Assembly (NCBI GenBank): GCA_023423275.1
Contig: JAFAFW010000007.1
Location: 68,340-132,339 of the forward strand
Direction: 5' to 3'
Length of the DNA stretch: 64,000 nucleotides
Origin: Pseudomonadota bacterium
GTDB lineage: Bacteria; Pseudomonadota; Alphaproteobacteria; Rhizobiales; Hyphomicrobiaceae
Shown: one piece after another, positions 27,521 through 36,381 of the stretch
Layout: each line of letters starts with the position of its first letter
Numbering within the stretch: position 1 is the stretch's first letter
Made by a program: the position numbers and the translations under genes
Notes under the pieces: model-generated
What the model was told of the DNA's origin: nothing
Databases searched by the model: none
Seen by the model: the letters and a program-made list of their open reading frames with translations, nothing else

Positions 27521-29914
27521 TTAGCGGGTGTCACTCGACACCTTCTGAGTGGGCGCGAGAGTCAATTGCGCAGCGGCCCCCGCAATCGAGCGCTCGGTCT
27601 CCGCGTCGATGTCATCGCGATCCGTGACCCGCACCCGCACCTCACGGCTTGCAAACCGTATGCCTTCCCGCTCGAACAGGGCGCGGATTTCGGCATAGAC
27701 CCGGCTGCGGACAGGCCATTGGTTTCCGGGCTTGGTCATGAATTTGACGCGGACGATCATGGCAGAGTCGTCCATCTCGATGACGCCCTGGCATTTCAGC
27801 GGCTGCATGAACTTCGGACCGATCTCGGGATCTTCGAGAAGTTTCTGGCCGAGCTTTTTCACCAGCTTGCGAACCTTCTCGATGTCGGTATCGAACGTCA
27901 GCCGCAACGGCAGCTTCATGATCACCCAGTCGCGAGAATAATTCTTGAGGTGCTTGATTTCGCCGAACGGAATGGTGTTGAGCGGCCCGTTTTGGTGGCG
28001 CAACTGCATGGATCGAATGGAAATGTTTTCAACGGTCCCCTTCACGGGGCCGACCTCGACGTATTCCCCGCGCCGGAATGCATCGTCGGCGAGGAAGAAA
28101 ATGCCCGAGATGATATCGCGGACGAGAGCTTGCGAACCGAAGCCGACGGCGACGCCCACAATGCCTGCGCCCGCCAGCAGCGGACCGGTATTGATCCCGA
28201 GAGAACCGAGCATCGCCAGCGTCGCGAATACGATGATGAAGATCTGCGCGGTCCAGCGGATGAGCGGATAAAGTGTCAGAATGCGTGAGCCCTCGTGCCC
28301 GCCCTGGAGCTCATCGGGCATGTCGGAGTGCTCCAGTCTCAACCTGGCATGTTCAATGGCCAGTTGCCGCTCGGTCCAGATCCTGACCGCCTCCCATGCG
28401 CCGTAAGCGAGAAGGCCCAGAAGGACGATTTCGAACAGTGCGCCGGCGACCCGTTCGCCCACGCCTTGCTTGGCAAGGCGCAGCGGGTCGATGTTCCAGA
28501 GACGGATCAGGGCGAAGAATATGACGAAGCCGATGATGGTACGGCAGATGCGCACCAGTCCGCGCTCGGTTTGGGCGTGCGCGGCAAGAACGATGTCGCC
28601 GTCGTTGTCCGGAGGAGGAAACAGTCCGGCCACCAGTGGCCGAATGCTGAGTTCGACGACGGGCAGGAACAGAACGACGATCAGCGTCGTATGAAGCGCG
28701 GCCAGCGAGACTGTGCCGACATGGCCAGTTGCCACCAGAACGGCTGCCACCAGCCACTGCACCGCGATGATGAAGACGGCGAGCCCAGGCCACAGCCTGG
28801 CAACCTGAGGCCACGCACCCGCGCTCTCGCCTCCGGTTTGCAGCAGCATTGCCGTGATTTCGCGGCGGGCGCTCCAGATGGTCAATGCGGTCAGGCTGTA
28901 GGCGATCGTCACGCCCCAGAATGCGATAGCGGTTCGGGCGCCGGCGAAACCGAATTGCGAGGTCCAGCGGAACAAGGCGTCGCTGATTGCGAGGATCGCC
29001 GTGACTAGGACGATGCGGTTGACGAGGAAACGCGCTGTCGCGTCGTCCAGTGGGCATAGTCTCAGGTCTGGGCGGCGCGGGGCGAACAGGAAGCGCGCGA
29101 CGAGCCACATCAACCAGATTATCGAGGCGGCGGTGATGATGAGAGTCGCAGTGAACAAATCGTTCGGATTGCCTCTGAACGATATGAAAGCGACCAGGGA
29201 AGCCGTCACGAAGAAGGCGACCAGGCCAGCACATTCCAGCCCCAGCCTCGTCAGCAAGTGAGCGACCGCTTGCTTCAAAGGCATCGGTTCGTCGATCGCG
29301 ATGTCTCGGCGGAATCCCCGCAGGACGACCGATGTCAATTGCGCGCCGCCAAGTCCGACACCGAATGACAGAGCCAGGTAGAAAAGAAATTCAAGCGCGA
29401 CGCTGGCCGGACGCCCTGCCAGATACTGATTGAAACTCTGCGCGAGTATGTTTGGAATATCGGGCAATCGGTTCACATTGTCGGCGATTTCATTCCCTAA
29501 TGCCACGACCACCTGACCGACCATGCGGACCAGGGATTCGCGCGGCGGCAGTGGGGTGCTCACAGCACCGGCGGCTGCCTCTTCATCCAGCCGATCGAGC
29601 AGAAGCTTGCGCGCTTGCTCGTCGCTAAGACCAGAGACGAACTCTCGTGCCGACTCCGGTGTCAGGTGTTGCGGCGGCTCCGGATTTGTCGCCGGCGCAG
29701 CCGCCCTGGCAGCAGGAATCCCAGGAAACCCGAGGACGGAGCCATAAGCCTGATGACTGCTACCGAGCCCAAGCAGGCCGAAACTTAGACATGCCAACAG
29801 CAAGCGGGCTGCGGGCGCCAGGGCGAAACGTCTCCGCCTGGACCGCAGCCTCACCCGGTCGATTTCGGGAAACCGAATAAGGCTCTGAAGCACGGACGAC
29901 GCTGCTTTATTCAA
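27521..29914 (-). CDS. MscS family mechanosensitive ion channel, large form
   Basis: A 797-residue multi-span inner-membrane protein. After a basic N-terminus and a hydrophobic signal-like stretch comes a Pro/Ala-rich periplasmic segment, then about ten membrane helices, the pore helix with AGAGIVGVAVGFGSQALVRD, and the MscS beta domain (FFLADDAFRRGEYVEV, PFGEIKHLKN). Long MscS relatives of this kind (YbiO-like) release solutes on hypo-osmotic shock. The frame begins at a TTG (29914) with no clear binding site; the start remains uncertain, possibly an internal GTG. Confidence 0.87.
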   Translation of the reverse strand: MNKAASSVLQSLIRFPEIDRVRLRSRRRRFALAPAARLLLACLSFGLLGLGSSHQAYGSVLGFPGIPAARAAAPATNPEPPQHLTPESAREFVSGLSDEQARKLLLDRLDEEAAAGAVSTPLPPRESLVRMVGQVVVALGNEIADNVNRLPDIPNILAQSFNQYLAGRPASVALEFLFYLALSFGVGLGGAQLTSVVLRGFRRDIAIDEPMPLKQAVAHLLTRLGLECAGLVAFFVTASLVAFISFRGNPNDLFTATLIITAASIIWLMWLVARFLFAPRRPDLRLCPLDDATARFLVNRIVLVTAILAISDALFRWTSQFGFAGARTAIAFWGVTIAYSLTALTIWSARREITAMLLQTGGESAGAWPQVARLWPGLAVFIIAVQWLVAAVLVATGHVGTVSLAALHTTLIVVLFLPVVELSIRPLVAGLFPPPDNDGDIVLAAHAQTERGLVRICRTIIGFVIFFALIRLWNIDPLRLAKQGVGERVAGALFEIVLLGLLAYGAWEAVRIWTERQLAIEHARLRLEHSDMPDELQGGHEGSRILTLYPLIRWTAQIFIIVFATLAMLGSLGINTGPLLAGAGIVGVAVGFGSQALVRDIISGIFFLADDAFRRGEYVEVGPVKGTVENISIRSMQLRHQNGPLNTIPFGEIKHLKNYSRDWVIMKLPLRLTFDTDIEKVRKLVKKLGQKLLEDPEIGPKFMQPLKCQGVIEMDDSAMIVRVKFMTKPGNQWPVRSRVYAEIRALFEREGIRFASREVRVRVTDRDDIDAETERSIAGAAAQLTLAPTQKVSSDTR

Positions 29915-30019
29915 AACGGCATTTCAAACGCATAATGCGGGATTACGAAAACAGGTTCCAGGCCTGGCTGGATTATCCGTTAACCGACTTTTACCGGGAC
30001 AAGCGCGTTTTTCCCGGAT

Positions 30020-31237
30020 TTACCGGCCTTGCCGGCCGGTAAGCCGCCCAAGCCAATCGCGCAGGCGTCCCGAGAGGATCTGCAACATCAGGGACAGCCC
30101 GCCGAGTTGTTGTGGCGCGGCATCGACCCCACTGAGCCGGGCGTCGACCCCCTGGGCGAACAGTTCGCCGATCCGCGCCACCAGATCCCGGACCAGGCCC
30201 GAGCGGCTGAACTGAGCGAGTGGCCCGGTGAGGGCATATGCGATGGTGGCTTGAACTTCCGTCATCTCCCGGCCGTCCCGCGTGACGGGCAACAGCCGGT
30301 ACTCGACCCGTCCCGTAGCGCGTGACCCGCTTTTGCGATCATTGCCGCGGCCCTCCACGACCTGGCGGAATTCATCGTCGAAGCGCTCGAACGAGCCTTC
30401 GCCGGCAAAGCTGGCAACGATCGGTCCCAGCTTGACCTCCATGTGCCCGCGCGCCTGCCCATTCTCGACCGGACCATCGAGCACCATGCCGGGCATGCAG
30501 CGGGCGATCTCCTCGGGATCGGACAGGATGCGCCAGACGTCGGCCCGTGGGTGCGGCAGGGTAAAACTCTGTGTGAGCTGGGTCTGGCCGTCGACCGTTT
30601 CGATGGCGCCCACCGTCACCTTGATGGGATCGCGACGCGCCGCCGGTATCGGCTTCGCCGCAACCGGAGCAGGCCGGGATGGAGAGGCAATTTCGCTCGC
30701 CGTCGACGCTTCCGCGACAGGTCCAGGTGCCGGTCCGAGCCAATCTTGCCGCGCACCGGCCGCCGCCGTTTCGAGCGGCGGCATCGCCATCATGCGTTCG
30801 ACCGCGTTGACAATGCCCGTGTAGCCCGTGCACCGGCACAGGTTGCCACTCATGGCGACGCGAATCTCGGGGCGGCTGAGCCCGCTTTTGCGGCGGACGA
30901 GATCGCGCGCGGCGATCAGCATGCCCGGCGTGCAGAAGCCGCATTGAAGCGCGTGCTCCTCGGTGAAGGCCTTGCGCATACCGACCATCAGCGCGTCGTC
31001 GTCGAACCCCTCGATCGTGCGCACACTGGCGCCGTCACAGGCCACGGCATATGTGATGCAGGAGCGTGCGATCTCGCCATCGATTTCCACCGTGCACGCG
31101 CCGCAGATGCCATGCTCACACCCCAGGTGGGTGCCGGTCAGCAGGAGCTGTTCGCGCAGAAAATCGGCCAGATGCGTACGCGGCGTCACGTCGGCGCTGA
31201 CGGTCTTGCCGTTGATGGTGAGAGCGATCCTGGTCAT
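30020..31237 (-). CDS. Molybdenum hydroxylase iron-sulfur subunit fused to CoxG-like domain
   Basis: A 405-residue fusion. Residues 1-155 are a xanthine dehydrogenase-family small subunit with both [2Fe-2S] clusters: Cys40, Cys45, Cys48, Cys60 (plant ferredoxin type) and Cys99, Cys102, Cys134, Cys136. A Pro/Ala-rich linker leads to residues about 205-350, a CoxG/SRPBCC domain (FTLPHPRADVWRILSDPEEIARCMPG). CoxG is normally a separate protein that helps assemble or anchor CO dehydrogenase-type enzymes at the membrane. The start overlaps the FAD subunit stop (ATGA), so coxL-, coxM- and coxS-like genes form one unit. The small subunit passes electrons from molybdenum to FAD. Confidence 0.93.
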   Translation of the reverse strand: MTRIALTINGKTVSADVTPRTHLADFLREQLLLTGTHLGCEHGICGACTVEIDGEIARSCITYAVACDGASVRTIEGFDDDALMVGMRKAFTEEHALQCGFCTPGMLIAARDLVRRKSGLSRPEIRVAMSGNLCRCTGYTGIVNAVERMMAMPPLETAAAGARQDWLGPAPGPVAEASTASEIASPSRPAPVAAKPIPAARRDPIKVTVGAIETVDGQTQLTQSFTLPHPRADVWRILSDPEEIARCMPGMVLDGPVENGQARGHMEVKLGPIVASFAGEGSFERFDDEFRQVVEGRGNDRKSGSRATGRVEYRLLPVTRDGREMTEVQATIAYALTGPLAQFSRSGLVRDLVARIGELFAQGVDARLSGVDAAPQQLGGLSLMLQILSGRLRDWLGRLTGRQGR

Positions 31238-32061
31238 TGCGCGAACGCTCCCTGCATGGCGCGGCGAAGAGCGGCGAGGTGGATGCGAAGCTCGTAGGCA
31301 TCGTCGAGCCCCGCCTCTCGCAGCACACCGGCAACGCCCGATGTTTTGAGCGCCGAGGGTTCCAGATCGCGCAATCCGACATCTTTCCCGTTGATGACGA
31401 TCGGCTTGCCGTGGGTCGAGCCCGCGACGAGCCGCAGGACGTCATGATCTGGATCATGCACAGCGACGCCGATGGCTTCGGCGAACTCACCCGTCTTGCG
31501 GCAGATCTTGTCGTAGCCGCAGCGTGCCCGGCCTGACAGTTTGGGAATGCGCACTCCGGCGACCAGTTCATCGCCAGCAAGATCCGTATCGAGTGCGCCG
31601 CGCATGAACGCCGTCAGCGGAGCGCGGCGGCGACCGCGGGGGCCTGCGATGTCCAATTCGGCTTCGAGCGCCGTGAAGCACGACAGCCAGTCCGCGGCAG
31701 GGTCGGCATGAGCGAGGCTGCCACCGACCGTGCCACGGGTGCGCACGGCGCGATAGGCAATGCCCTTGGCGACACGGGCCAGAAAGCCGTGCGCGGGGTC
31801 GGCGGGAATGCGCCCATCCTCGATCGCGGCATGGGTGACGGTTGCGCCGAGCGTGACGGCATCGGCGCTGTTTTCCACACGGGCGAGTTCCTCGATCCGT
31901 GTGATATCGACCAAGAGAGCAGGCTGGGCCAGCCGCAGGTTGAGCATCGGCCCCAGCGTTTGTCCGCCCGCGAGGATCTTGGCCTCGGTATTGGAGGCGA
32001 GCAGCGCGATGGCGTCATCCACCGTCCGAGGGCGGGCGTAATCGAACGCGACAGGCTTCAT
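31234..32061 (-). CDS. Molybdenum hydroxylase FAD subunit (CoxM-like)
   Basis: The 275-residue FAD-binding subunit of a xanthine dehydrogenase/CO dehydrogenase-type enzyme. FAD motifs are AGGQTLGPMLNLRL near residue 31 and TRGTVGGSLAHADPAAD near residue 109. The usual C-terminal CO-dehydrogenase flavoprotein domain is present. It overlaps the large-subunit gene by four bases upstream and the iron-sulfur gene by four downstream, so subunits are made in fixed ratio. Confidence 0.94.
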   Translation of the reverse strand: MKPVAFDYARPRTVDDAIALLASNTEAKILAGGQTLGPMLNLRLAQPALLVDITRIEELARVENSADAVTLGATVTHAAIEDGRIPADPAHGFLARVAKGIAYRAVRTRGTVGGSLAHADPAADWLSCFTALEAELDIAGPRGRRRAPLTAFMRGALDTDLAGDELVAGVRIPKLSGRARCGYDKICRKTGEFAEAIGVAVHDPDHDVLRLVAGSTHGKPIVINGKDVGLRDLEPSALKTSGVAGVLREAGLDDAYELRIHLAALRRAMQGAFAQ

Positions 32062-34397
32062 GATGCCGCTCCGCTGCTGCGTGCGACCGCCTCGACAATG
32101 CGACGCGGTGTAATGGGAGAAACCAGAAGCTCCGCGCCGAAATCCTTCAGGGCGTCGTTGATCGCGTTGGTGATCGCTGCGGGTGGAGCAATCGCACCGC
32201 CTTCGCCAAGGCCTTTCTGGCCGAAGCGCGTGTAGGGCGATGGCGTTTCCATATGCACGATGCGGATTTCGGGAAGTTCCGTCGGTCCGGGCAGCAGATA
32301 ATCCGACAGCGTCGATGCGAGCGGCTGCCCGCGGCTGTCGTAGGGCATTTCTTCATAGAGTGCCGTGCCGATGCCCTGAGCCGCGCCGCCCCATATCTGT
32401 CCGTCGACGATCATCGGATTGACGAGAACGCCGCCGTCCTCGACGATGACATAATCGAGGATTTCGACCTCACCGGTCTCGGTATCCACGGCGACCACCG
32501 CCGCGTGCGCCGCATAGCTGAACGTGCCGGTATCGCGTTTCGCCTTGTAACCGGCTGTGACTTCCAGCCCTCCCGGGTCCACGTCGGCCGGCAGATCCTG
32601 CGGCCGGCGATACCACGTGCGTGCGATTTCGGCGACCGAAACGCGCCCTGACGGTCCAATGACCTCGCCATTTTCCAAGCGGACATCGTCAGACCGGGCT
32701 TGGATCAGCTTGGCTCCGATGTGTTTGACGCGCTCGGCGAGCTGGTCGCAGGCGGCAGCAACGGCGCCACCAGCCATGATCATGCAACGTGACCCCCAGG
32801 TGCCGGTGGAGTAGGGCGTCTGGGCAGTATCGCCGTGGACGACCTTGATCCGCTCGTGCGGGACGCCAAGGATCGCGTGTGCCACTTGAGACAGCGTCGT
32901 TTCATGGCCCTGGCCATGGCTTTGCGAGCCGACCTTCACTTCGAGGCCGCCGTCGGGCGTGAACCGAGCCTGGCACATCTCGTGTCCCGGTACGAAGGGA
33001 ACGCCCCAGGCCGCATAGACGCTGGTGCCATGACCGGCTTGCTCGGCATATATGGAAAAGCCGATACCGATATGCCGCCCATCGGCTTCGGCCTGCTGCT
33101 GACGTTTGCGGATCGTGTCGAGGCCGATTGCATCCACCGCTTGGCGCAATGCTTCCGGATAGTTCCCGGAATCGAAGTGGCGCTTAGTGATATTGTCGAA
33201 CGGCATCTGCTCCGGCTGGACGAGACTGGAAAACCGCAGGGCGGTCGGTTCCCTGCCGGTGGCGCGCGCCAAGGCATCGAGGGTGACCTCCAGCGCGAAA
33301 CACACGCCCGTGCGCGCCACACCGCGATAAGGGAGAATCGGCGGCTTATTGGTCGCGACGGAATAGGTGCGGCAGCGGTAGTGAGGGAAATCGTAGACGC
33401 CGGGCAGAATGCTGCCGATCTGCCCGCCCTCCAGGCATGCCGAGAAGGGATACGCCGAATAGGCACCGGCATCGACAGTCGCTTCGCAATCCAGCGCCAG
33501 AAGCCGTCCATCGGCGTCGGCATAGGCCGTCAAAATGTAATGATGCTCCCGGCAATCGGCGCCATTGGTTAGATTTTCGCGGCGATCCTCGATCCACTTC
33601 AGGGGCCGGCCGAGTTTGCGGGTGCCCCATGACAGAGCCACTTCCTCAGGCAGCAAAATCCCTTTGTAGCCGAAGCCTCCCCCGACATCCGGCGCAATGA
33701 CGCGCACCTCTCCCTCGTCGATTCCGAGACATTCGGCGATGCCGGTCCGCACGATGTGCGGCTGCTGCGTAGAGGTGTAGACGAGAAGCTGGCCGGTGCG
33801 CGTATCCCATTCGGCAACGACGCCGCGGCCTTCCATCGGGCTCATGGCCTGACGCGCCGTCCGCAGTTCACGTGTGACCGAATAGGCCGCCTTCGCTTTG
33901 GCCGCTTCCAGATCGACGTCGATGGTCGTCGTCAGGTACAGGTTGTCCCCCCAGTGCTCATGCACCAGCGCAGCGCCCGGCCGGCGCGCTTCGAGCATGT
34001 CGTGGAGTGCGGGCAATTCTTCGAGATCGAGTTCGATCTCGGCGGCGATGTCCTCGGCTTCGGCGCGTGTCGGAGCGACGCACATGGCGACCAGCTCGCC
34101 GACATGGCGTACTTTGTCCTCGGCAAGAACGGGCTGCACGGACGATTTGAAACCGGGCAACGTCGTGTCGGCGCGAATGGCCGTGGCGTCAGAGAGATCC
34201 CTGGCGATGAAGACCTGGTCGCGCAGCGCAACGGGAATGCGGATGCCGCGGATTCTGGCGTGCGCCAGCGGACTTCGAACGAAGGCAACTTCGAGCATGC
34301 CGGCCAAGCGTATATCTCCGACATATTGCCCGCGGCCGCGCATATAGCGGTCGTCTTCTTTACGGAGCAGCCGTGCTCCGATGCCCTGGTCCGTCAC
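32058..34397 (-). CDS. Molybdenum hydroxylase large subunit (aldehyde oxidase/xanthine dehydrogenase family)
   Basis: The 779-residue molybdopterin-binding catalytic subunit. It starts with GIGARLLRKEDDRYMRGRGQYVGDI, holds the cofactor loops GGGFGYKG and QSHGQGHETT, and near the C-terminus shows KGLGEGGAIAP with the conserved catalytic glutamate. It hydroxylates carbon next to nitrogen or an aldehyde carbon with water as oxygen source. The active-site loop of CO dehydrogenase (AYRCSFR) is absent; the matching place reads PYRGVAR, so CO is not the likely substrate. Its promoter carries a palindrome at the transcription start. Substrate unknown; the neighbours hint at an N-heterocycle. Confidence 0.93.
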   Translation of the reverse strand: MTDQGIGARLLRKEDDRYMRGRGQYVGDIRLAGMLEVAFVRSPLAHARIRGIRIPVALRDQVFIARDLSDATAIRADTTLPGFKSSVQPVLAEDKVRHVGELVAMCVAPTRAEAEDIAAEIELDLEELPALHDMLEARRPGAALVHEHWGDNLYLTTTIDVDLEAAKAKAAYSVTRELRTARQAMSPMEGRGVVAEWDTRTGQLLVYTSTQQPHIVRTGIAECLGIDEGEVRVIAPDVGGGFGYKGILLPEEVALSWGTRKLGRPLKWIEDRRENLTNGADCREHHYILTAYADADGRLLALDCEATVDAGAYSAYPFSACLEGGQIGSILPGVYDFPHYRCRTYSVATNKPPILPYRGVARTGVCFALEVTLDALARATGREPTALRFSSLVQPEQMPFDNITKRHFDSGNYPEALRQAVDAIGLDTIRKRQQQAEADGRHIGIGFSIYAEQAGHGTSVYAAWGVPFVPGHEMCQARFTPDGGLEVKVGSQSHGQGHETTLSQVAHAILGVPHERIKVVHGDTAQTPYSTGTWGSRCMIMAGGAVAAACDQLAERVKHIGAKLIQARSDDVRLENGEVIGPSGRVSVAEIARTWYRRPQDLPADVDPGGLEVTAGYKAKRDTGTFSYAAHAAVVAVDTETGEVEILDYVIVEDGGVLVNPMIVDGQIWGGAAQGIGTALYEEMPYDSRGQPLASTLSDYLLPGPTELPEIRIVHMETPSPYTRFGQKGLGEGGAIAPPAAITNAINDALKDFGAELLVSPITPRRIVEAVARSSGAAS

Positions 34398-34430
34398 GCT
34401 CGACGCCCCCGCCCGGTCCGCGCTGAAGTT

Positions 34431-34446
34431 GTACTATATTTAGTAC
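34431..34446. promoter_or_regulatory. Candidate GntR operator, site 1
   Basis: GTACTATATTTAGTAC, a perfect 6-bp inverted repeat with a 4-base spacer. It lies immediately downstream of the predicted -10 of the large-subunit gene promoter, covering about +1 to +16, the position expected for a repressor. Two close copies occur at 37224 and 43674. The gntR gene is adjacent. Confidence 0.75.
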
Positions 34447-34452
34447 GAGTTG

Positions 34453-34480
34453 ATCCTAGCGGCGTCCGTGAGTTCGTCAA
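34453..34480 (-). promoter_or_regulatory. Probable promoter of the molybdenum hydroxylase genes
   Basis: On the minus strand TTGACG (34480-34475) and TAGGAT (34458-34453) are spaced by 16 bases, ending 55 bases upstream of the large-subunit ATG. Transcription would start about 34446, inside the palindrome. Confidence 0.6.
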
Positions 34481-34502
34481 CAGGGTCGATGCAGACCGGC
34501 AG

Positions 34503-35261
34503 CTATTCCCGCTGTTCGCCGATCAGTTCGATGTTGAGGCGTACGCAATCTCCCCGGTAGGTGATCTCGCCAATGTAGATCACGACGCCGTCGGCGCCGG
34601 TCACGACGCAGCGGGCTTCCGCCGTCGGCGCGTTGAGCGCAACACCGAGATGGCGCGCGGTCTCGACGTCAGCGGCGCCGATCGTGAAAGTCTGATGCGC
34701 GCGAGATATCTCGATATCGCCACGCTCTCCGAGGACGACCAGCGCAACACGTGAGGCGAACAGCTTCGGCGTCTGATCGTAAATGTGCTGTGCAATATGA
34801 ACACGGGCGAACGCGTACGGTTCGCCGCTACGTCGCTGTACGCTCGAAAGGAATTTATAGGCCGCAGCCGGGTCGCCATCTTCGGGGTCGATGCGGGGCT
34901 CGCGCACTTGATCGAGCTGGATGAACTCGGGAATGTTCCAGCGGATGGGCGAGACGAGGCTTTCCCAATCGGTTGCAAGTTGCAGCCAGCGATCGTTGCC
35001 GGGCGCCTTGATGACAAACGTGCCGCGCCCCTGGAAGGATTTAACGAGTCCTTCCCCGTGCAGCAGATCGATGGCCTGACGTACGGTGACGCGGGCAACA
35101 CCGAATTCGCGTTCCATCTCTTCCAGTGTGGCGATTTTATCGCCGACGCCCCAAACCCCGTCGCGGATACGACGGCGCAGCACCGACGCCACCTGCAGGT
35201 AGCGAGGGACGCGGCTGTCGGCGTCATGGCGAGCGAAGAGTTTTCGGGAGCGGTTTGCCAT
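34503..35261 (-). CDS. GntR family regulator, HutC/UTRA type
   Basis: A 252-residue transcription factor. Residues about 18-85 form the GntR winged helix (LQVASVLRRRIRDGVWGVGDKIATLEEMEREFGVARVTVRQAID region), and residues 100-245 a UTRA ligand-binding domain as in HutC and FarR. Such proteins are usually repressors released by a pathway substrate or intermediate. The gene sits 22 bases downstream of pxpC and upstream of the hydroxylase genes, and three similar palindromes flank the promoters of the surrounding units, making it the likely local regulator. Confidence 0.9.
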   Translation of the reverse strand: MANRSRKLFARHDADSRVPRYLQVASVLRRRIRDGVWGVGDKIATLEEMEREFGVARVTVRQAIDLLHGEGLVKSFQGRGTFVIKAPGNDRWLQLATDWESLVSPIRWNIPEFIQLDQVREPRIDPEDGDPAAAYKFLSSVQRRSGEPYAFARVHIAQHIYDQTPKLFASRVALVVLGERGDIEISRAHQTFTIGAADVETARHLGVALNAPTAEARCVVTGADGVVIYIGEITYRGDCVRLNIELIGEQRE

Positions 35262-35283
35262 TATCTCTTGCGATCATGCGGTT

Positions 35284-36381
35284 TCAATGCGCGCCCGATG
35301 GCGCCTGTGCGGCCAGGAGCCAGGGCTCGTGGTCGGCGTCCTCACCGTTATGACCGTAGACGACGCCGCTGACCAGATTGGATGACATCAGCTTGCCTTC
35401 ATCGATGATGGCCGTTCGTGCCACCGGAACAAGGTGTGCGGCAAGCCCTTCCAGCATGGCCGACAATTCGCCGCGCAGCTTTTCGGCAGTCTCGATGCTC
35501 ACCGCCTCGAACGAAACGACGGCACCGGGCGCAAGGCGGCCGGCTGCGGGCAGATCGGCGGAAATGACGGTGGCGATCTTCGGATAGCCACCCGTGGTCT
35601 GACGATCGGCGAGCAGGATGATCGGAACTCCGGTCCCCGGCACTTGCACCGACCCCGGCGCGATGCCGTCAGAGACGATATCGAACCCTTTCGCGTGTTC
35701 GAGCGCCGGCCCGTCAAGGCGCATGCCCATACGATCCGCGGCCCCCGACACCGTGTATCGTGAGCTGAGAAACGTCCGGATACTTTCCTGCGTGAAATAA
35801 TCATCCTGCGGGCCGAGTACGACGCGGATGGCTCGCGCTGGAGCAAGATCGAGCTGCGGAAGCATATGCTCCTCGCGCACGTCAGTCGTTTCCCGTTTGA
35901 GGGGCAGGGCATCGCCTGCGGCCAGAGCTCGGCCCTTCCAACCACCCAGGCTGCCCCTGACGTAAGTGGACAGGCTACCGATGAATGGAGCGATGTCGAA
36001 GCCGCCTTCGATGGCGAGATAGCCGACTGAACTGCCGCTCAGCGCGCCGATGCGCAGCGTTTGTCCACGCTCCAGGCGATGACTTTGCAACACAGGCAGG
36101 CGTTGGGGTGGTGCGCCATCCGAAACGATCTCGATCGCGGCTTGTCCACCGGCAAAGGCGACGCGGACACTGTCAGTTTCGATCGTCAGCGTCGGGCCTT
36201 GATAGGCGATCTCCAGAACCGCGGCTGATGGATCGTTGCCCACCAGCAGATTGGCGGCCGTCAGACTGACGATATCCATCGCGCCGGAGACGGGAATACC
36301 CTGCCGCTGATAGCCGGGACGGCCGCAATCCTGCACAGTGGTCATAAGGCCCGGAGACACGATGCGCAGCGTCGCGGTCAT
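35284..36381 (-). CDS. pxpC: 5-oxoprolinase subunit C-like (biotin-dependent carboxyltransferase fold)
   Basis: A 365-residue protein of the PxpC/KipA family, which with PxpA and PxpB forms the bacterial ATP-dependent 5-oxoprolinase and is related to the allophanate hydrolase and urea amidolyase domains. Marks are SPGLMTTVQDCGRPGYQRQG, VSGAMD and VLGPQDDYF, GAADRMGMRLDG, and QTTGGYPKIATV. Its ATG overlaps the pxpB stop (ATGA). Because its partners are linked to a hydroxylase and F420 genes rather than glutathione genes, the substrate may be another cyclic amide. Confidence 0.92.
   Translation of the reverse strand: MTATLRIVSPGLMTTVQDCGRPGYQRQGIPVSGAMDIVSLTAANLLVGNDPSAAVLEIAYQGPTLTIETDSVRVAFAGGQAAIEIVSDGAPPQRLPVLQSHRLERGQTLRIGALSGSSVGYLAIEGGFDIAPFIGSLSTYVRGSLGGWKGRALAAGDALPLKRETTDVREEHMLPQLDLAPARAIRVVLGPQDDYFTQESIRTFLSSRYTVSGAADRMGMRLDGPALEHAKGFDIVSDGIAPGSVQVPGTGVPIILLADRQTTGGYPKIATVISADLPAAGRLAPGAVVSFEAVSIETAEKLRGELSAMLEGLAAHLVPVARTAIIDEGKLMSSNLVSGVVYGHNGEDADHEPWLLAAQAPSGAH

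Noticed and set aside
30020..34397. Aerobic CO dehydrogenase (coxSML)
   Set aside because: The subunit set matches, but the active-site loop AYRCSFR of form I CO dehydrogenase is missing, and the neighbours do not include coxDEF-type maturation genes.
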